From NCBI GenBank assembly GCA_045403145.1, contig JAXIPA010000195.1:1-35361 (forward strand): a stretch of DNA of 35,361 bases. Direction: 5' to 3'. Source of the stretch: JAJYKN01 sp045403145 (GTDB lineage Bacteria > Nitrospirota > UBA9217). The notes beneath the pieces are model-generated. The model ran no database searches, was not told where the DNA came from, and saw only the letters and a list, made by a program, of their open reading frames with translations. A program made the translations under genes and the position numbers. Shown one piece after another: positions 15,062 through 22,205 of this stretch (position 1 is the stretch's first letter; each line of letters begins with the position of its first letter).

Positions 15062-15096
15062 AAAAGGGCTATGGCATACCGTAGCCCTTTTCTTTT
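15062..15096 (+). terminator. Rho-independent terminator after the FadL-type gene
   Basis: AAAAGGGCTA / TAGCCCTTTT form a perfect 10-bp stem with an inner GG/CC pair, followed by TCTTTT. Lies 27 bp after the stop codon and 17 bp before the next gene, so it ends the transcript or limits read-through to the DUF302-like gene. Confidence 0.85.
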
Positions 15097-15112
15097 CTGA
15101 GAGGGAGGCGAT

Positions 15113-16024
15113 ATGAAACGAATAGTGAAGAGACTGCCGCTGATATTCCTGCTTATTATATTCTTGTTCAGCACGGCCAGTGCCGAAGAGACGCTTTTAA
15201 AGCCCTTTGTACTCGGGTCCCGCGGACCCGGTTCGGTCGCGGAAAAAACCGCAGAGGTCAAGACCTCCCTCACCGCGCAGGGATTCACCATTGCCGGGGA
15301 GTACCAGCCGTATCCTGATGCCGCAGTCGTTGTCGTGACGAATGACGAGCTGAAGAGCAACGCTGCGAAATCCGAACACGGCGGATTCGGGGCTGCAATT
15401 CGCGTCTCGGTCACGAAAGTCAAAGACGAAGTGCAGGTGGCATATACGAACCCCGTCTACATGGCCAATGTCTACCGTATGAAGGGTGATCTCGCTGGTG
15501 TGGCGGAAAAGCTTGCCGCCGCGCTGGGCAAAAAAGAGGAATTCGGCGCCAAAGGCCTGACCGCCAAAAAGCTTCGGAAATATCACTATATGATGGGCAT
15601 GGAATATTTTGATGAGCCGAGCGTGCTGGCCGAGTACGGCAGTTTTGAGGAAGCAACGGCGGCCGTGGAAGCAGGCCTTACCGCGGGACGGGGCGGCGTG
15701 ACGAAAGTATACCGGATCGACATCCCTGAAAAGAAAGAAGCGGTGTTCGGCGTGGCCATGAAGGGCGCGACGGATGAGGACAAGTATATGGATGACAAAT
15801 TCATCATGAGCGAGATCGATTTCAAGGATATCCGGGCCACCGCGCACCTGCCTTATGAAATACTGGTTTCGGGAAACAAGGTCTATGCGTTGTATGCGCG
15901 GTTCCGCATCGCGACCAGCTTCCCGGATCTTTCCATGATGGGCAAGAACAGTTTCATGAACATCATGAAGAGCCCCGAGGCGATCCGCAAAGCCTTGACC
16001 CAGGCTGCGGGAGGAAAGATATAG
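15113..16024 (+). CDS. Exported DUF302-like protein
   Basis: 303 residues with a clear signal peptide (MKRIVKRLPLIFLLIIFLFS, cleavage likely after STASA). The N-terminal half of the mature part (about 28-135: LGSRGPGSVAEKTAEVKTSL, GFTIAGEYQPY, VVVVTNDELK, GFGAAIRVSVTKV, AYTNPVYMANVYRM) resembles DUF302-type domains by my reading; the C-terminal half (DKYMDDKFIMSEIDF, HLPYEILVSGNKVYALYARF) is unrecognised. Good site GGGAGG before ATG 15113. It follows the FadL-type gene on the same strand, so a shared periplasmic/outer-membrane role is possible. No function is assigned. A terminator follows. Confidence 0.75.
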   Translation: MKRIVKRLPLIFLLIIFLFSTASAEETLLKPFVLGSRGPGSVAEKTAEVKTSLTAQGFTIAGEYQPYPDAAVVVVTNDELKSNAAKSEHGGFGAAIRVSVTKVKDEVQVAYTNPVYMANVYRMKGDLAGVAEKLAAALGKKEEFGAKGLTAKKLRKYHYMMGMEYFDEPSVLAEYGSFEEATAAVEAGLTAGRGGVTKVYRIDIPEKKEAVFGVAMKGATDEDKYMDDKFIMSEIDFKDIRATAHLPYEILVSGNKVYALYARFRIATSFPDLSMMGKNSFMNIMKSPEAIRKALTQAAGGKI

Positions 16025-16090
16025 ATCATTGTCGTTGATGAACACCGGCAACCACTGGTCCCTTCATCACGCAGAATATCCAGTATGCCG

Positions 16091-16126
16091 AAAACCTCCT
16101 CTCTGATGCAGGGAGGAGGTCTTTTT
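16091..16126 (+). terminator. Rho-independent terminator after the DUF302-like gene
   Basis: ACCTCCTC / GAGGAGGT make a perfect 8-bp stem (16094-16101 with 16113-16120) around an 11-nt loop, followed by CTTTTT. This lies inside the longest open frame of the next gene, so that gene must start downstream, at 16145. Confidence 0.82.
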
Positions 16127-16144
16127 CGATTATCATGGTATAGC

Positions 16145-17326
16145 ATGCCCCCGCTCTTAAGACAAATTCCGATACTTCTCGGTATCTGCCTGCTGCTCGC
16201 GGCGCCATACGCAGGGTGCAAGCCGTCGGAAAAAACCCCGATGGAGCAAACACACGCCGTACCCGGTCCGGAGTTCGTGATAGCGGCGGTGGGCGATATT
16301 ATGATGCCTCTTTCCATCCAAAACGCCGTGGCCCGGAACGGCAACCAATACTACATCCTGTTCGAAAAAGTCATCAAAGACCTCCAGGCGGATATTATTT
16401 TTGCCAACCTTGAGACGCCCGTCGACGACAGGTTGCCGGCATCCGGCTATCCGAGGTTCAATGCGCGGCCTGACCTGCTCGCGGCGATGAAAAAAGCCGG
16501 GATCGGCGTGGTCTCGGTTGCGAATAATCACGCCCTGGACGCGGGTCCCGACGGCCTCATCCGGACCCTTGACAACATCGACGCGGCCGGCATCGTCTTC
16601 ACCGGCGCGGGAAGGACCAGGACCGAAGCTGATCGTGCGACCATGGTGACGGTCAGCGGCATGAGCGCCGCCTTTTTCGCTTATACCTATGGCACGAACG
16701 AGGGCATACCGCGAAAAAAGAAGGGGATGCCGGCGGTGAACATCCTCAGGGCTGATTCGGATGCAGACCTCGCCCTGGCCGCGTCACACATCCGGAAGGC
16801 TCGGGCCTCGGCGGACTTCGTCGTCGTATCGCTTCACTGGAGCGACGAGTATCGCGCAGACCCGACACCATGGCAGAGGCGGGCGGCAAAGGAACTGATC
16901 GAGGCGGGCGCGGACGTTATCCTCGGGCACCATCCGCATGTGCTTCAGCCCATCGAAACTTACACCGCGCCGGACGGCAGGGTGGGGCTGGTCGCCTTCA
17001 GTCTGGGGAATTTCATTTCGAGTCAGAGTTTCGGGATATCGAACCGGAACAAGGCAGATGTCAGGGCGCTCCGGGGAGATGGCGTCATTCTTATGATCCA
17101 TGTGCGGAGGGAAAAGGGCAGGGCATCCGTCATCCGCACGGAGTTTCTGCCTCTTTGGACGGCCCGGCAGAAAGTGGGAAATATCTTTGTCTCCCGTCCT
17201 GTCAGCATCGCACGAGAAATAGCTCTGCTCGCGGAAAAGGGGAAACGAAGCGCGGAAGAAGAAAATACGCTGGCGCTTTTACGTTACCGTCAAAAAATCA
17301 TTACCGATCAGTTGACGAAAAGATGA
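16145..17326 (+). CDS. CapA-family (PGA_cap) lipoprotein, metallophosphatase fold
   Basis: 393 residues from ATG 16145. Hydrophobic signal (PPLLRQIPILLGICLLLAAP) ending in a lipobox-like YAGC suggests a lipoprotein, though Y at the -3 position is unusual. The remainder matches CapA/PgsA: AVGDIMMP, FANLETPVDDR, VSVANNHALDAG, VVSLHWSDEY, DVILGHHPHV, VAFSLGNFISSQ, giving the metal-binding D, N, H residues of a calcineurin-like fold. CapA is tied to poly-gamma-glutamate capsule export or anchoring, but many homologues outside cap operons have unknown roles; no capBC is near. The terminator at 16091-16126 rules out earlier starts. No Shine-Dalgarno is visible; a TATCAT box (16131-16136) sits 8 nt before the ATG but has no good -35. 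Confidence 0.85.
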   Translation: MPPLLRQIPILLGICLLLAAPYAGCKPSEKTPMEQTHAVPGPEFVIAAVGDIMMPLSIQNAVARNGNQYYILFEKVIKDLQADIIFANLETPVDDRLPASGYPRFNARPDLLAAMKKAGIGVVSVANNHALDAGPDGLIRTLDNIDAAGIVFTGAGRTRTEADRATMVTVSGMSAAFFAYTYGTNEGIPRKKKGMPAVNILRADSDADLALAASHIRKARASADFVVVSLHWSDEYRADPTPWQRRAAKELIEAGADVILGHHPHVLQPIETYTAPDGRVGLVAFSLGNFISSQSFGISNRNKADVRALRGDGVILMIHVRREKGRASVIRTEFLPLWTARQKVGNIFVSRPVSIAREIALLAEKGKRSAEEENTLALLRYRQKIITDQLTKR

Positions 17327-17367
17327 AGGTGAGTAAGGAAGCTTCTTAAATGTTCGCACGGGCCGCA

Positions 17368-17482
17368 TAAAACCGAACCGTCATTCCCGAATGCTTCTAT
17401 CGGGAATCCAGAGTTTTGGTTCTTTTAATATTGAGAAAACACTGGATTCCCGCTTTCGCGGGAATGACGACCTGAGTAGTCA
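17368..17482. repeat. GTCATTCCCG-family element, copy 3
   Basis: Ends nearly identical to those of the copy at 2042-2153: TAAAACCGAACCGTCATTCC at the left and TGGATTCCCGCTTTCGCGGG then AATGACGACCTGAGTAGTCA at the right; only the ~40-bp centre differs. Terminal inverted repeats CGTCATTCCCG / CGGGAATGACG. It ends 21 bp upstream of the -35 box of the next gene. Confidence 0.78.
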
Positions 17483-17502
17483 CTATAAATCTTGTTTCGA
17501 TG

Positions 17503-17531
17503 TTGACTGCACCGCTTGGATGGATTATGAT
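17503..17531 (+). promoter_or_regulatory. Promoter of the GT9 gene, leaderless geometry
   Basis: -35 TTGACT (17503-17508), 17 nt, -10 TATGAT (17526-17531), 9 nt, then GTG 17541. No Shine-Dalgarno lies before the GTG at 17541 or the ATG at 17550. Confidence 0.72.
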
Positions 17532-17540
17532 TGATCGCAC

Positions 17541-18587
17541 GTGCCCGCCATGAACATTCTCTTCATTAAACTGTCCGCCATTGGCGACGTGGTGCAGACA
17601 CTGCCCGCCCTCGAAGCAATTAAAAAAACTTATCCCGACAGCGCCATTACCTGGGTCGTTGAAGATGCGGCGGCAGGCATCCTCGACAGCCACCCGGTGG
17701 TCAGCCGTCTGCTGGTCTCCCGCAGGAAAACATGGCTCCGCCTGCTCAAAAATCCGCTTACCTTCTCGCAGGGAATCGCCGGCATCAGCCGCTTCGTCCG
17801 GGAACTGCGCGATACGCAGTATGACATCGCCATCGACTTCCAGGGGTTGTTCAAGAGCGGCCTGCTGATCGGCCTCGCCCGGGCCACCCGGAAGATCGGG
17901 TATGACCGGACGCGCGAGCTGTCATACCTGTTCCTGAATGAACGGCTGCCGGCATACGACATCGAGAAACATGCGCTTGAGCGGTATCTCGATGTCGCGA
18001 GGTATTTGGGCGCGAAAGACGTTTCATCGGCGTGCTCGCTGCCGGTTGATCGTGAGCGGACATTCATGGCAGAGCGTTTGGAGGGAGTAAAGCTGCATGG
18101 CCGTCCGCTCGTGGTCGTGAACCCCGTGGCGCGCTGGAAGACGAAACTCTGGCCTGAACGGAATTTTGCCGAACTGGCGGACCGCCTGGTCGCGGAAAAA
18201 AACGCCGTGGTCATTTTTACGGGAAGCGCCGAGGACCGGTCGGTGAATGACCGCATCCTGGCAATGATGAATGAGAAGGCCCTGAACTGGGCAGGTGAAA
18301 CGACCCTCAAGGAACTGGCCGCATTGGCAGCTCTTTCCGATCTTTTTATCACGACGGATACTGGCCCCATGCATCTTGCCGCCGCGGCGGGGGCCAGAGT
18401 GTTGGCGCTCTTCGGCCCCACTGCCCCATGGAGGACGGGTCCATACGGACCGTCGCACGTTGTCCTGCGCGCGGGGACCGAGTGTTCTCCCTGTTTTCAG
18501 CGGAAATGTGACCGGGACATCGAGTGCATGACGGGAATAACCGTAGAGGACGTGATGGGAAAAATAAGATTGTTAAGCTATGGATGA
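17541..18587 (+). CDS. Glycosyltransferase family 9 (heptosyltransferase I type)
   Basis: 348 residues. GT9 enzymes transfer ADP-heptose to the lipopolysaccharide inner core. N-terminal ILFIKLSAIGDVVQTLPAL is the family signature; DIAIDFQGLFKSGLL, KIGYDRTRELS, NPVARWKTKLWPERNFAELA and the C-terminal nucleotide-sugar site FITTDTGPMHLAAAAGARVL with LFGPTAPWRTGPYG follow. CSPCFQRKCDRDIECM near the C-terminus is also typical. It resembles WaaC more than WaaF, but no other LPS core genes are adjacent, so I give no symbol. GTG 17541 is chosen from the promoter geometry; ATG 17550 is the alternative three codons later. Confidence 0.88.
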   Translation: MPAMNILFIKLSAIGDVVQTLPALEAIKKTYPDSAITWVVEDAAAGILDSHPVVSRLLVSRRKTWLRLLKNPLTFSQGIAGISRFVRELRDTQYDIAIDFQGLFKSGLLIGLARATRKIGYDRTRELSYLFLNERLPAYDIEKHALERYLDVARYLGAKDVSSACSLPVDRERTFMAERLEGVKLHGRPLVVVNPVARWKTKLWPERNFAELADRLVAEKNAVVIFTGSAEDRSVNDRILAMMNEKALNWAGETTLKELAALAALSDLFITTDTGPMHLAAAAGARVLALFGPTAPWRTGPYGPSHVVLRAGTECSPCFQRKCDRDIECMTGITVEDVMGKIRLLSYG

Positions 18588-18659
18588 AATGACCGTTAAT
18601 AAAATCTAAAGAAGAGCCCTGTGACCCGTTGAGTCATTACTGATGCTCTCGTAAAAAGG

Positions 18660-18846
18660 CGTCATTCCCGCTTGATTCTAAGCCTGCCCAGGCATGCTTG
18701 AAGCCGGGGGGAATCGTGTTGTCATATAACACAAAAGATAAAGAGGGATTCCGGACGCCCTGCACTCGTTTATGGCCGCGCTTTCGTAAGAGCAGGCCAC
18801 GCTATGCTCTCGTAATCGCTGGGTGCAGGCAAGCCGGAATGACGTC
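18660..18846. repeat. GTCATTCCCG-family composite repeat, copy 4
   Basis: Starts CGTCATTCCCGCTTGATTC and ends AAGCCGGAATGACG. It contains an AAGCCTGCCCAGGCATGCTT hairpin and a second module TGCTCTCGTAATCGCTGGGT followed by GCAGGC that recurs at the 3' end of recO (about 5975-6001). This fills the 316-bp spacer 18588-18903, in which I see no gene. Confidence 0.65.
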
Positions 18847-18903
18847 AAAAGAGAGTTGTTCGACTTATTACGACTTCATCATTATTGCGAGCAGTTCTCC
18901 CGT

Positions 18904-19365
18904 TTAAGCTTTCCCTGCTTCCAGCTCCGCAGTCTTCTCGATATATCGCACGAGCTGGTCGAACGGCAGCCGGCGATCGTCCAGTGCCCAGAAAAAGAAA
19001 TCGTCAAGTGACTTAAACAGACCGTATGCCGCCCGGTGAGACGCGATTACATCGGCAGCGGAAGCGTCAGTAATGATCTGGTTTCCTGCCACGAACCGGT
19101 CCAGGATCATGGGGAAAGCGGCGTACCACGGAGCATAACTCTTGCCTTTGGCTGCGCTGATTCGGTTTTTGATCAAGTTCAGGACAAAGCGATAGAGCTC
19201 GGCCTGGTCACTCATCGTATGCTGCGGGTCGATGAGGAGCGAATGCATGCCGACGGCCTCGTACATTTCCGGATAGCGTTTCTGCTTGAAGAGTTCCTCA
19301 AGGTATGTTTTGAGTTCTTCCTTTTTTTCCACATTCGAGACCCTTACCACTTCCGACATTATCAT
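18904..19365 (-). CDS. Small helical protein of unknown function
   Basis: 153 residues, not recognised. Start ATG 19365 is preceded by GAGGAGG at ideal distance; an earlier in-frame ATG at 19401 lies at the expected transcription start and is unlikely. The sequence is mostly amphipathic helix with charged and aromatic residues: EKKEELKTYLEELFKQKRYP, then ELYRFVLNLIKNRISA, APWYAAFPMILDRFVAG, SLDDFFFWALDD and a final FDQLVRYIEKTAEL. No signal peptide, membrane helix, cysteines beyond none, or catalytic motif is visible, so it is probably a soluble cytoplasmic protein. Transcribed alone, divergently from the MFS gene. Confidence 0.72.
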   Translation of the reverse strand: MIMSEVVRVSNVEKKEELKTYLEELFKQKRYPEMYEAVGMHSLLIDPQHTMSDQAELYRFVLNLIKNRISAAKGKSYAPWYAAFPMILDRFVAGNQIITDASAADVIASHRAAYGLFKSLDDFFFWALDDRRLPFDQLVRYIEKTAELEAGKA

Positions 19366-19406
19366 GTTCCTCCTCACTGACGGGAAATCTTTGCACAGCA
19401 ACCGAA

Positions 19407-19435
19407 ATAGTAACCCAAGTCGTGATGCAACGCAA
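19407..19435 (-). promoter_or_regulatory. Promoter of the small helical protein gene
   Basis: Reading leftward: -35 TTGCGT (19435-19430), 17 nt, -10 TACTAT (19412-19407). Leader of about 35 nt with a strong Shine-Dalgarno, in contrast to the leaderless promoters. Confidence 0.6.
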
Positions 19436-19625
19436 GAAAATTTTTAACAGCCGAAGGATGCGTGACGCGTGCTTCACCGACGAAAAAGGATGAAGCTTTG
19501 CGAACGCTATGCTCCATTCTGCTCCGTTTTGTTATGCTATCCCAGGCTTCGTTCTCAGCAGGAAGGTGTGATGCTTTGCCGGCCGTGTCCACGCAATCGA
19601 AGCAGCACCCTCGCTGGAGTTTAAC

Positions 19626-19654
19626 TTGAAAAATAGCTGTAAATCGGGTAAAGT
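19626..19654 (+). promoter_or_regulatory. Promoter of the MFS gene, very short leader
   Basis: -35 TTGAAA (19626-19631), 17 nt, -10 TAAAGT (19649-19654), 11 nt, ATG 19666. A leader of 0-5 nt is predicted and no Shine-Dalgarno is present. Confidence 0.55.
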
Positions 19655-19665
19655 CCTTTCTACTT

Positions 19666-20883
19666 ATGGGAGAAACCGAAACCACGACTCCAGCCTGGCG
19701 CAAAGGCCTTACGAGAAATGTCGTGATTCTGGGCTTCGTCAGCCTTCTGAACGACGGCGCATCAGAGATGATCTATCCGCTCCTGCCGGTGTTCCTCACG
19801 GCCGTGCTCGGCGCTGGACCGGCCGCGCTCGGAGTCATCGAGGGCATTGCCGAGGCCACAGCCTCGCTGCTCAAGCTCTTTTCCGGCTACGTCTCGGACC
19901 GGGTGAAACGGCGCAAAGGCTGGATCGTTGCGGGTTATTCCCTGTCGAACGTTATCCGGCCGCTCATTGCATTTTCCACATCATGGCTCCACGTGCTCGT
20001 ACTTCGCTTTTCCGACCGTGTTGGCAAGGGGTTGCGCACGTCGCCGCGCGACGCGATAATCGCGGACTCAACTCCTTTGGAGTACCGCGGCATGGCTTAT
20101 GGCTTTCATCGCGCCATGGACCACAGCGGCGCCATCGTGGGCCCGCTTCTCGCAACGGCGCTGCTTCTCGTCTTCCATGACGACATCAAGACGATTTTCC
20201 TCTTTTCATTCATCCCCGGCATACTTGCGGTTCTCATGCTCGTCTTCGGCCTCCGGGAAAAGCATGCTGAACGCCCGCGAGCGCCCTCTGCACCGTTCAA
20301 CTTCCGGTCTGCCTGGGCGGAGATGCCGACGGGGTTCCGGAAATATCTTTTGATCATACTGATTTTTACGCTCGGCAACTCTACCGATGCGTTCCTGCTT
20401 CTCCGCGCCCAGCAGCTCGGCGTATCCGTCGCTTTCCTGCCCATCATTTGGGTCGTGTTGCATATCGTCAAGATGGGCTTCTCAGTCCCCGGCGGCGTTT
20501 TGTCCGACCGCATCGGAAGGAAGAAGGTTATCGTCGCAGGCTGGCTGGTGTACGCGCTGGTGTATGCGGGTTTCGGCGCGGCCTCCGCGCACTGGCATGC
20601 CTGGGCGCTTTTCGCGGTCTACGGGATTTATTTCGGCCTTACGGAAGGGGCGGAGAAGGCGTTCGTGGCCGACTTCGCTCCCGTGCATCTGCGAGGCTCG
20701 TCCTTCGGCCTCTATCATCTGGCTGTCGGCGCCGGGGCGTTCCCGGCGTCGTTATTGTTCGGTTTCGTGTGGCAAGAGTTTGGATCAACAGCGGCCTTCG
20801 GCATGGGGGCAGGGCTCGCGCTTATTGCGGGTGTGATGCTTTCGATGTCGGCGGTAAAGAAACCGGGAGTGCAAAATACATAA
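19666..20883 (+). CDS. Major facilitator superfamily transporter
   Basis: 405 residues with about 12 hydrophobic helices in two halves. MFS loop motif A appears as GYVSDRVKRRKGW after helix 2 and as GGVLSDRIGRKKV in the second half. The N-terminal SLLNDGASEMIYPLLPVFL and the RVGKGLRTSPRDAIIAD loop are typical of a bacterial MFS subgroup related to multidrug/drug-resistance or uncharacterised exporters; substrate cannot be told. ubiX follows 24 bp later with its own Shine-Dalgarno, so the two may be co-transcribed. Confidence 0.88.
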   Translation: MGETETTTPAWRKGLTRNVVILGFVSLLNDGASEMIYPLLPVFLTAVLGAGPAALGVIEGIAEATASLLKLFSGYVSDRVKRRKGWIVAGYSLSNVIRPLIAFSTSWLHVLVLRFSDRVGKGLRTSPRDAIIADSTPLEYRGMAYGFHRAMDHSGAIVGPLLATALLLVFHDDIKTIFLFSFIPGILAVLMLVFGLREKHAERPRAPSAPFNFRSAWAEMPTGFRKYLLIILIFTLGNSTDAFLLLRAQQLGVSVAFLPIIWVVLHIVKMGFSVPGGVLSDRIGRKKVIVAGWLVYALVYAGFGAASAHWHAWALFAVYGIYFGLTEGAEKAFVADFAPVHLRGSSFGLYHLAVGAGAFPASLLFGFVWQEFGSTAAFGMGAGLALIAGVMLSMSAVKKPGVQNT

Positions 20884-20907
20884 GTGACATTTTAAAAGAG
20901 GTGATAT

Positions 20908-21507
20908 ATGTCTACCTATACCGTAGCAATCTCCGGCGCTTCCGGCGCACCCTATGCACTCAGGCTTTTGCAGGTCCTGATCAAAAGCGGGCACTCAGTC
21001 TATCTGTCAATCTCGGGGGACGGGCTGTCGATCCTGAATGACGAAACAGGACTGATGCTCAAAGGGTCTGAGACCGACATCCAGTATGCGCTCGAGAAAC
21101 ACCTCGAAGCGAAGGAAGGGCAGCTCAATTATTTCGATGAGGACAATATGTACGCGCCGATAGCGAGCGGCTCGGTCAGGATTGACGCCATGGTCGTGAT
21201 CCCGTGCTCCATGAAGACGCTTTCTGCCATTGCCCACGGTTACGCATCGACCCTGATCGAACGGGCCGCCGACGTGACGCTCAAGGAAAAAAGGAAACTC
21301 ATCATCGTCCCGCGCGAAACGCCGCTTTCCTCCATCCATCTGAGAAACATGCTGACGCTGGCCGATCTTGGATGCCACATGATCCCCGCCATGCCCGCCT
21401 TCTATCATCATCCCAAGAGGATTTCAGACATGATCGATTTTATCGTCGGAAGGGTACTGGACAGCATGGGGATCGAGAATGATTTGTCGCCGAGGTGGGG
21501 AGGGTGA
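20908..21507 (+). CDS. ubiX: Flavin prenyltransferase UbiX
   Basis: 199 residues. UbiX makes prenylated FMN, the cofactor of UbiD-type decarboxylases, in (demethyl)menaquinone/ubiquinone or aromatic acid pathways. Visible: the N-terminal flavin motif VAISGASGAPYALRLLQVL, PIASGSVRIDAMVVIPCSMK, the SAIAHGYASTLIERAADVTL segment, and RETPLSSIHLRNMLTLADLG, then PAFYHHPKRISDMIDFIVGR. The length is normal. AGAGGTGATAT before ATG 20908 is a good Shine-Dalgarno. No ubiD in the window. Confidence 0.94.
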   Translation: MSTYTVAISGASGAPYALRLLQVLIKSGHSVYLSISGDGLSILNDETGLMLKGSETDIQYALEKHLEAKEGQLNYFDEDNMYAPIASGSVRIDAMVVIPCSMKTLSAIAHGYASTLIERAADVTLKEKRKLIIVPRETPLSSIHLRNMLTLADLGCHMIPAMPAFYHHPKRISDMIDFIVGRVLDSMGIENDLSPRWGG

Positions 21508-21510
21508 GGC

Positions 21511-21615
21511 AAATGGAGAATGGACAATTGAGAATGGAGAATGGAGAATGAGAGGAACTGAGAATGGAAAATTGCTCAAGTCTTTATTATCCATTCTGCA
21601 TTATCCATTATCAGT
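21511..21615. repeat. GGAGAATGG-type inverted repeat
   Basis: Left: several near-copies of AATGGAGAATGG and GAGAATGGAAAATT (21511-21573). Right: complementary TTATCCATTCTGCATTATCC (about 21585-21604). Lies between convergent ubiX and the bifunctional-nuclease gene. Same style as the other repeat families: tandem ~10-mers with an inverted arm. Confidence 0.7.
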
Positions 21616-21617
21616 AG

Positions 21618-22076
21618 TTACGCATTATATTCCGTCCCCCCTCCGCTTTCTCCGAGGTTCTTCATCCACGTGTCGATCATCGATGAATCCTGCTTGGCAA
21701 GCACGTCTTCTTCCACGAACACGGGCGCCCCGATGCGGATGGCGATCGCGATGGCGTCGCTGGGCCGGGAATCGATGTGAAATTCCTTATTGTCGTGGAG
21801 GAGATAGAGCGAGGCGTAAAAGGTGTTGTCGATAAGGTCACTGATCACGACGCGGGCAATCTCGACTTCCAGCCGGTCGAAGATGCTGACGATGAGGTCA
21901 TGGGTGAGGGGACGGGCGGCCTTCACGTTGCTCATGGCCATGGCGATGGAATTGCCTTCCGCAGCGCCGATCCAGATGGGAAGGATTTTTTTCCCGGTCT
22001 CATCCTTCAGAACGACGATGTAACTGCTGTTCCTGCTGTCGAAAAGGATGGTATTTACGTTCATCTGGACCCACAT
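21618..22076 (-). CDS. Bifunctional nuclease (BFN, DUF151) domain protein
   Basis: 152 residues from ATG 22076. The BFN domain (residues 1-130) is clear: NVNTILFDSRNSSYIVVLKD, GKKILPIWIGAAEGNSIAMA, RPLTHDLIVSIFDRL, VVISDLIDNTFYASLYL, IDSRPSDAIAIAIRIGAPVF. Plant and mycobacterial relatives show nuclease activity and stress links; the role in this lineage is unknown. ATG 22076 (MWVQMNV) is chosen because it starts the homology and has GGGGG upstream; in-frame ATGs at 22109 and 22064 are alternatives. Divergent from argS. Confidence 0.87.
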   Translation of the reverse strand: MWVQMNVNTILFDSRNSSYIVVLKDETGKKILPIWIGAAEGNSIAMAMSNVKAARPLTHDLIVSIFDRLEVEIARVVISDLIDNTFYASLYLLHDNKEFHIDSRPSDAIAIAIRIGAPVFVEEDVLAKQDSSMIDTWMKNLGESGGGTEYNA

Positions 22077-22140
22077 ACCGGCCCCCTGATTTCTGACTAA
22101 AAATACCACACCGATACCGCTAAGTAAAGGGATTATTTTA

Positions 22141-22168
22141 TTGACTTTTTTTAGAGATACGATATACT
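22141..22168 (+). promoter_or_regulatory. Promoter of argS
   Basis: -35 TTGACT (22141-22146), 16 nt, -10 TATACT (22163-22168). Leader of about 30 nt with AAGGAA about 13 nt before the ATG 22206. Confidence 0.6.
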
Positions 22169-22205
22169 TTCTTTCCTGTAAACGCGAAGGAAACGCCGAT
22201 CATCG

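Noticed and set aside
16085..16144. N-terminal extension of the CapA-like protein from ATG 16085
   Set aside because: This stretch contains the Rho-independent terminator of the preceding gene, and the signal peptide begins at 16145.
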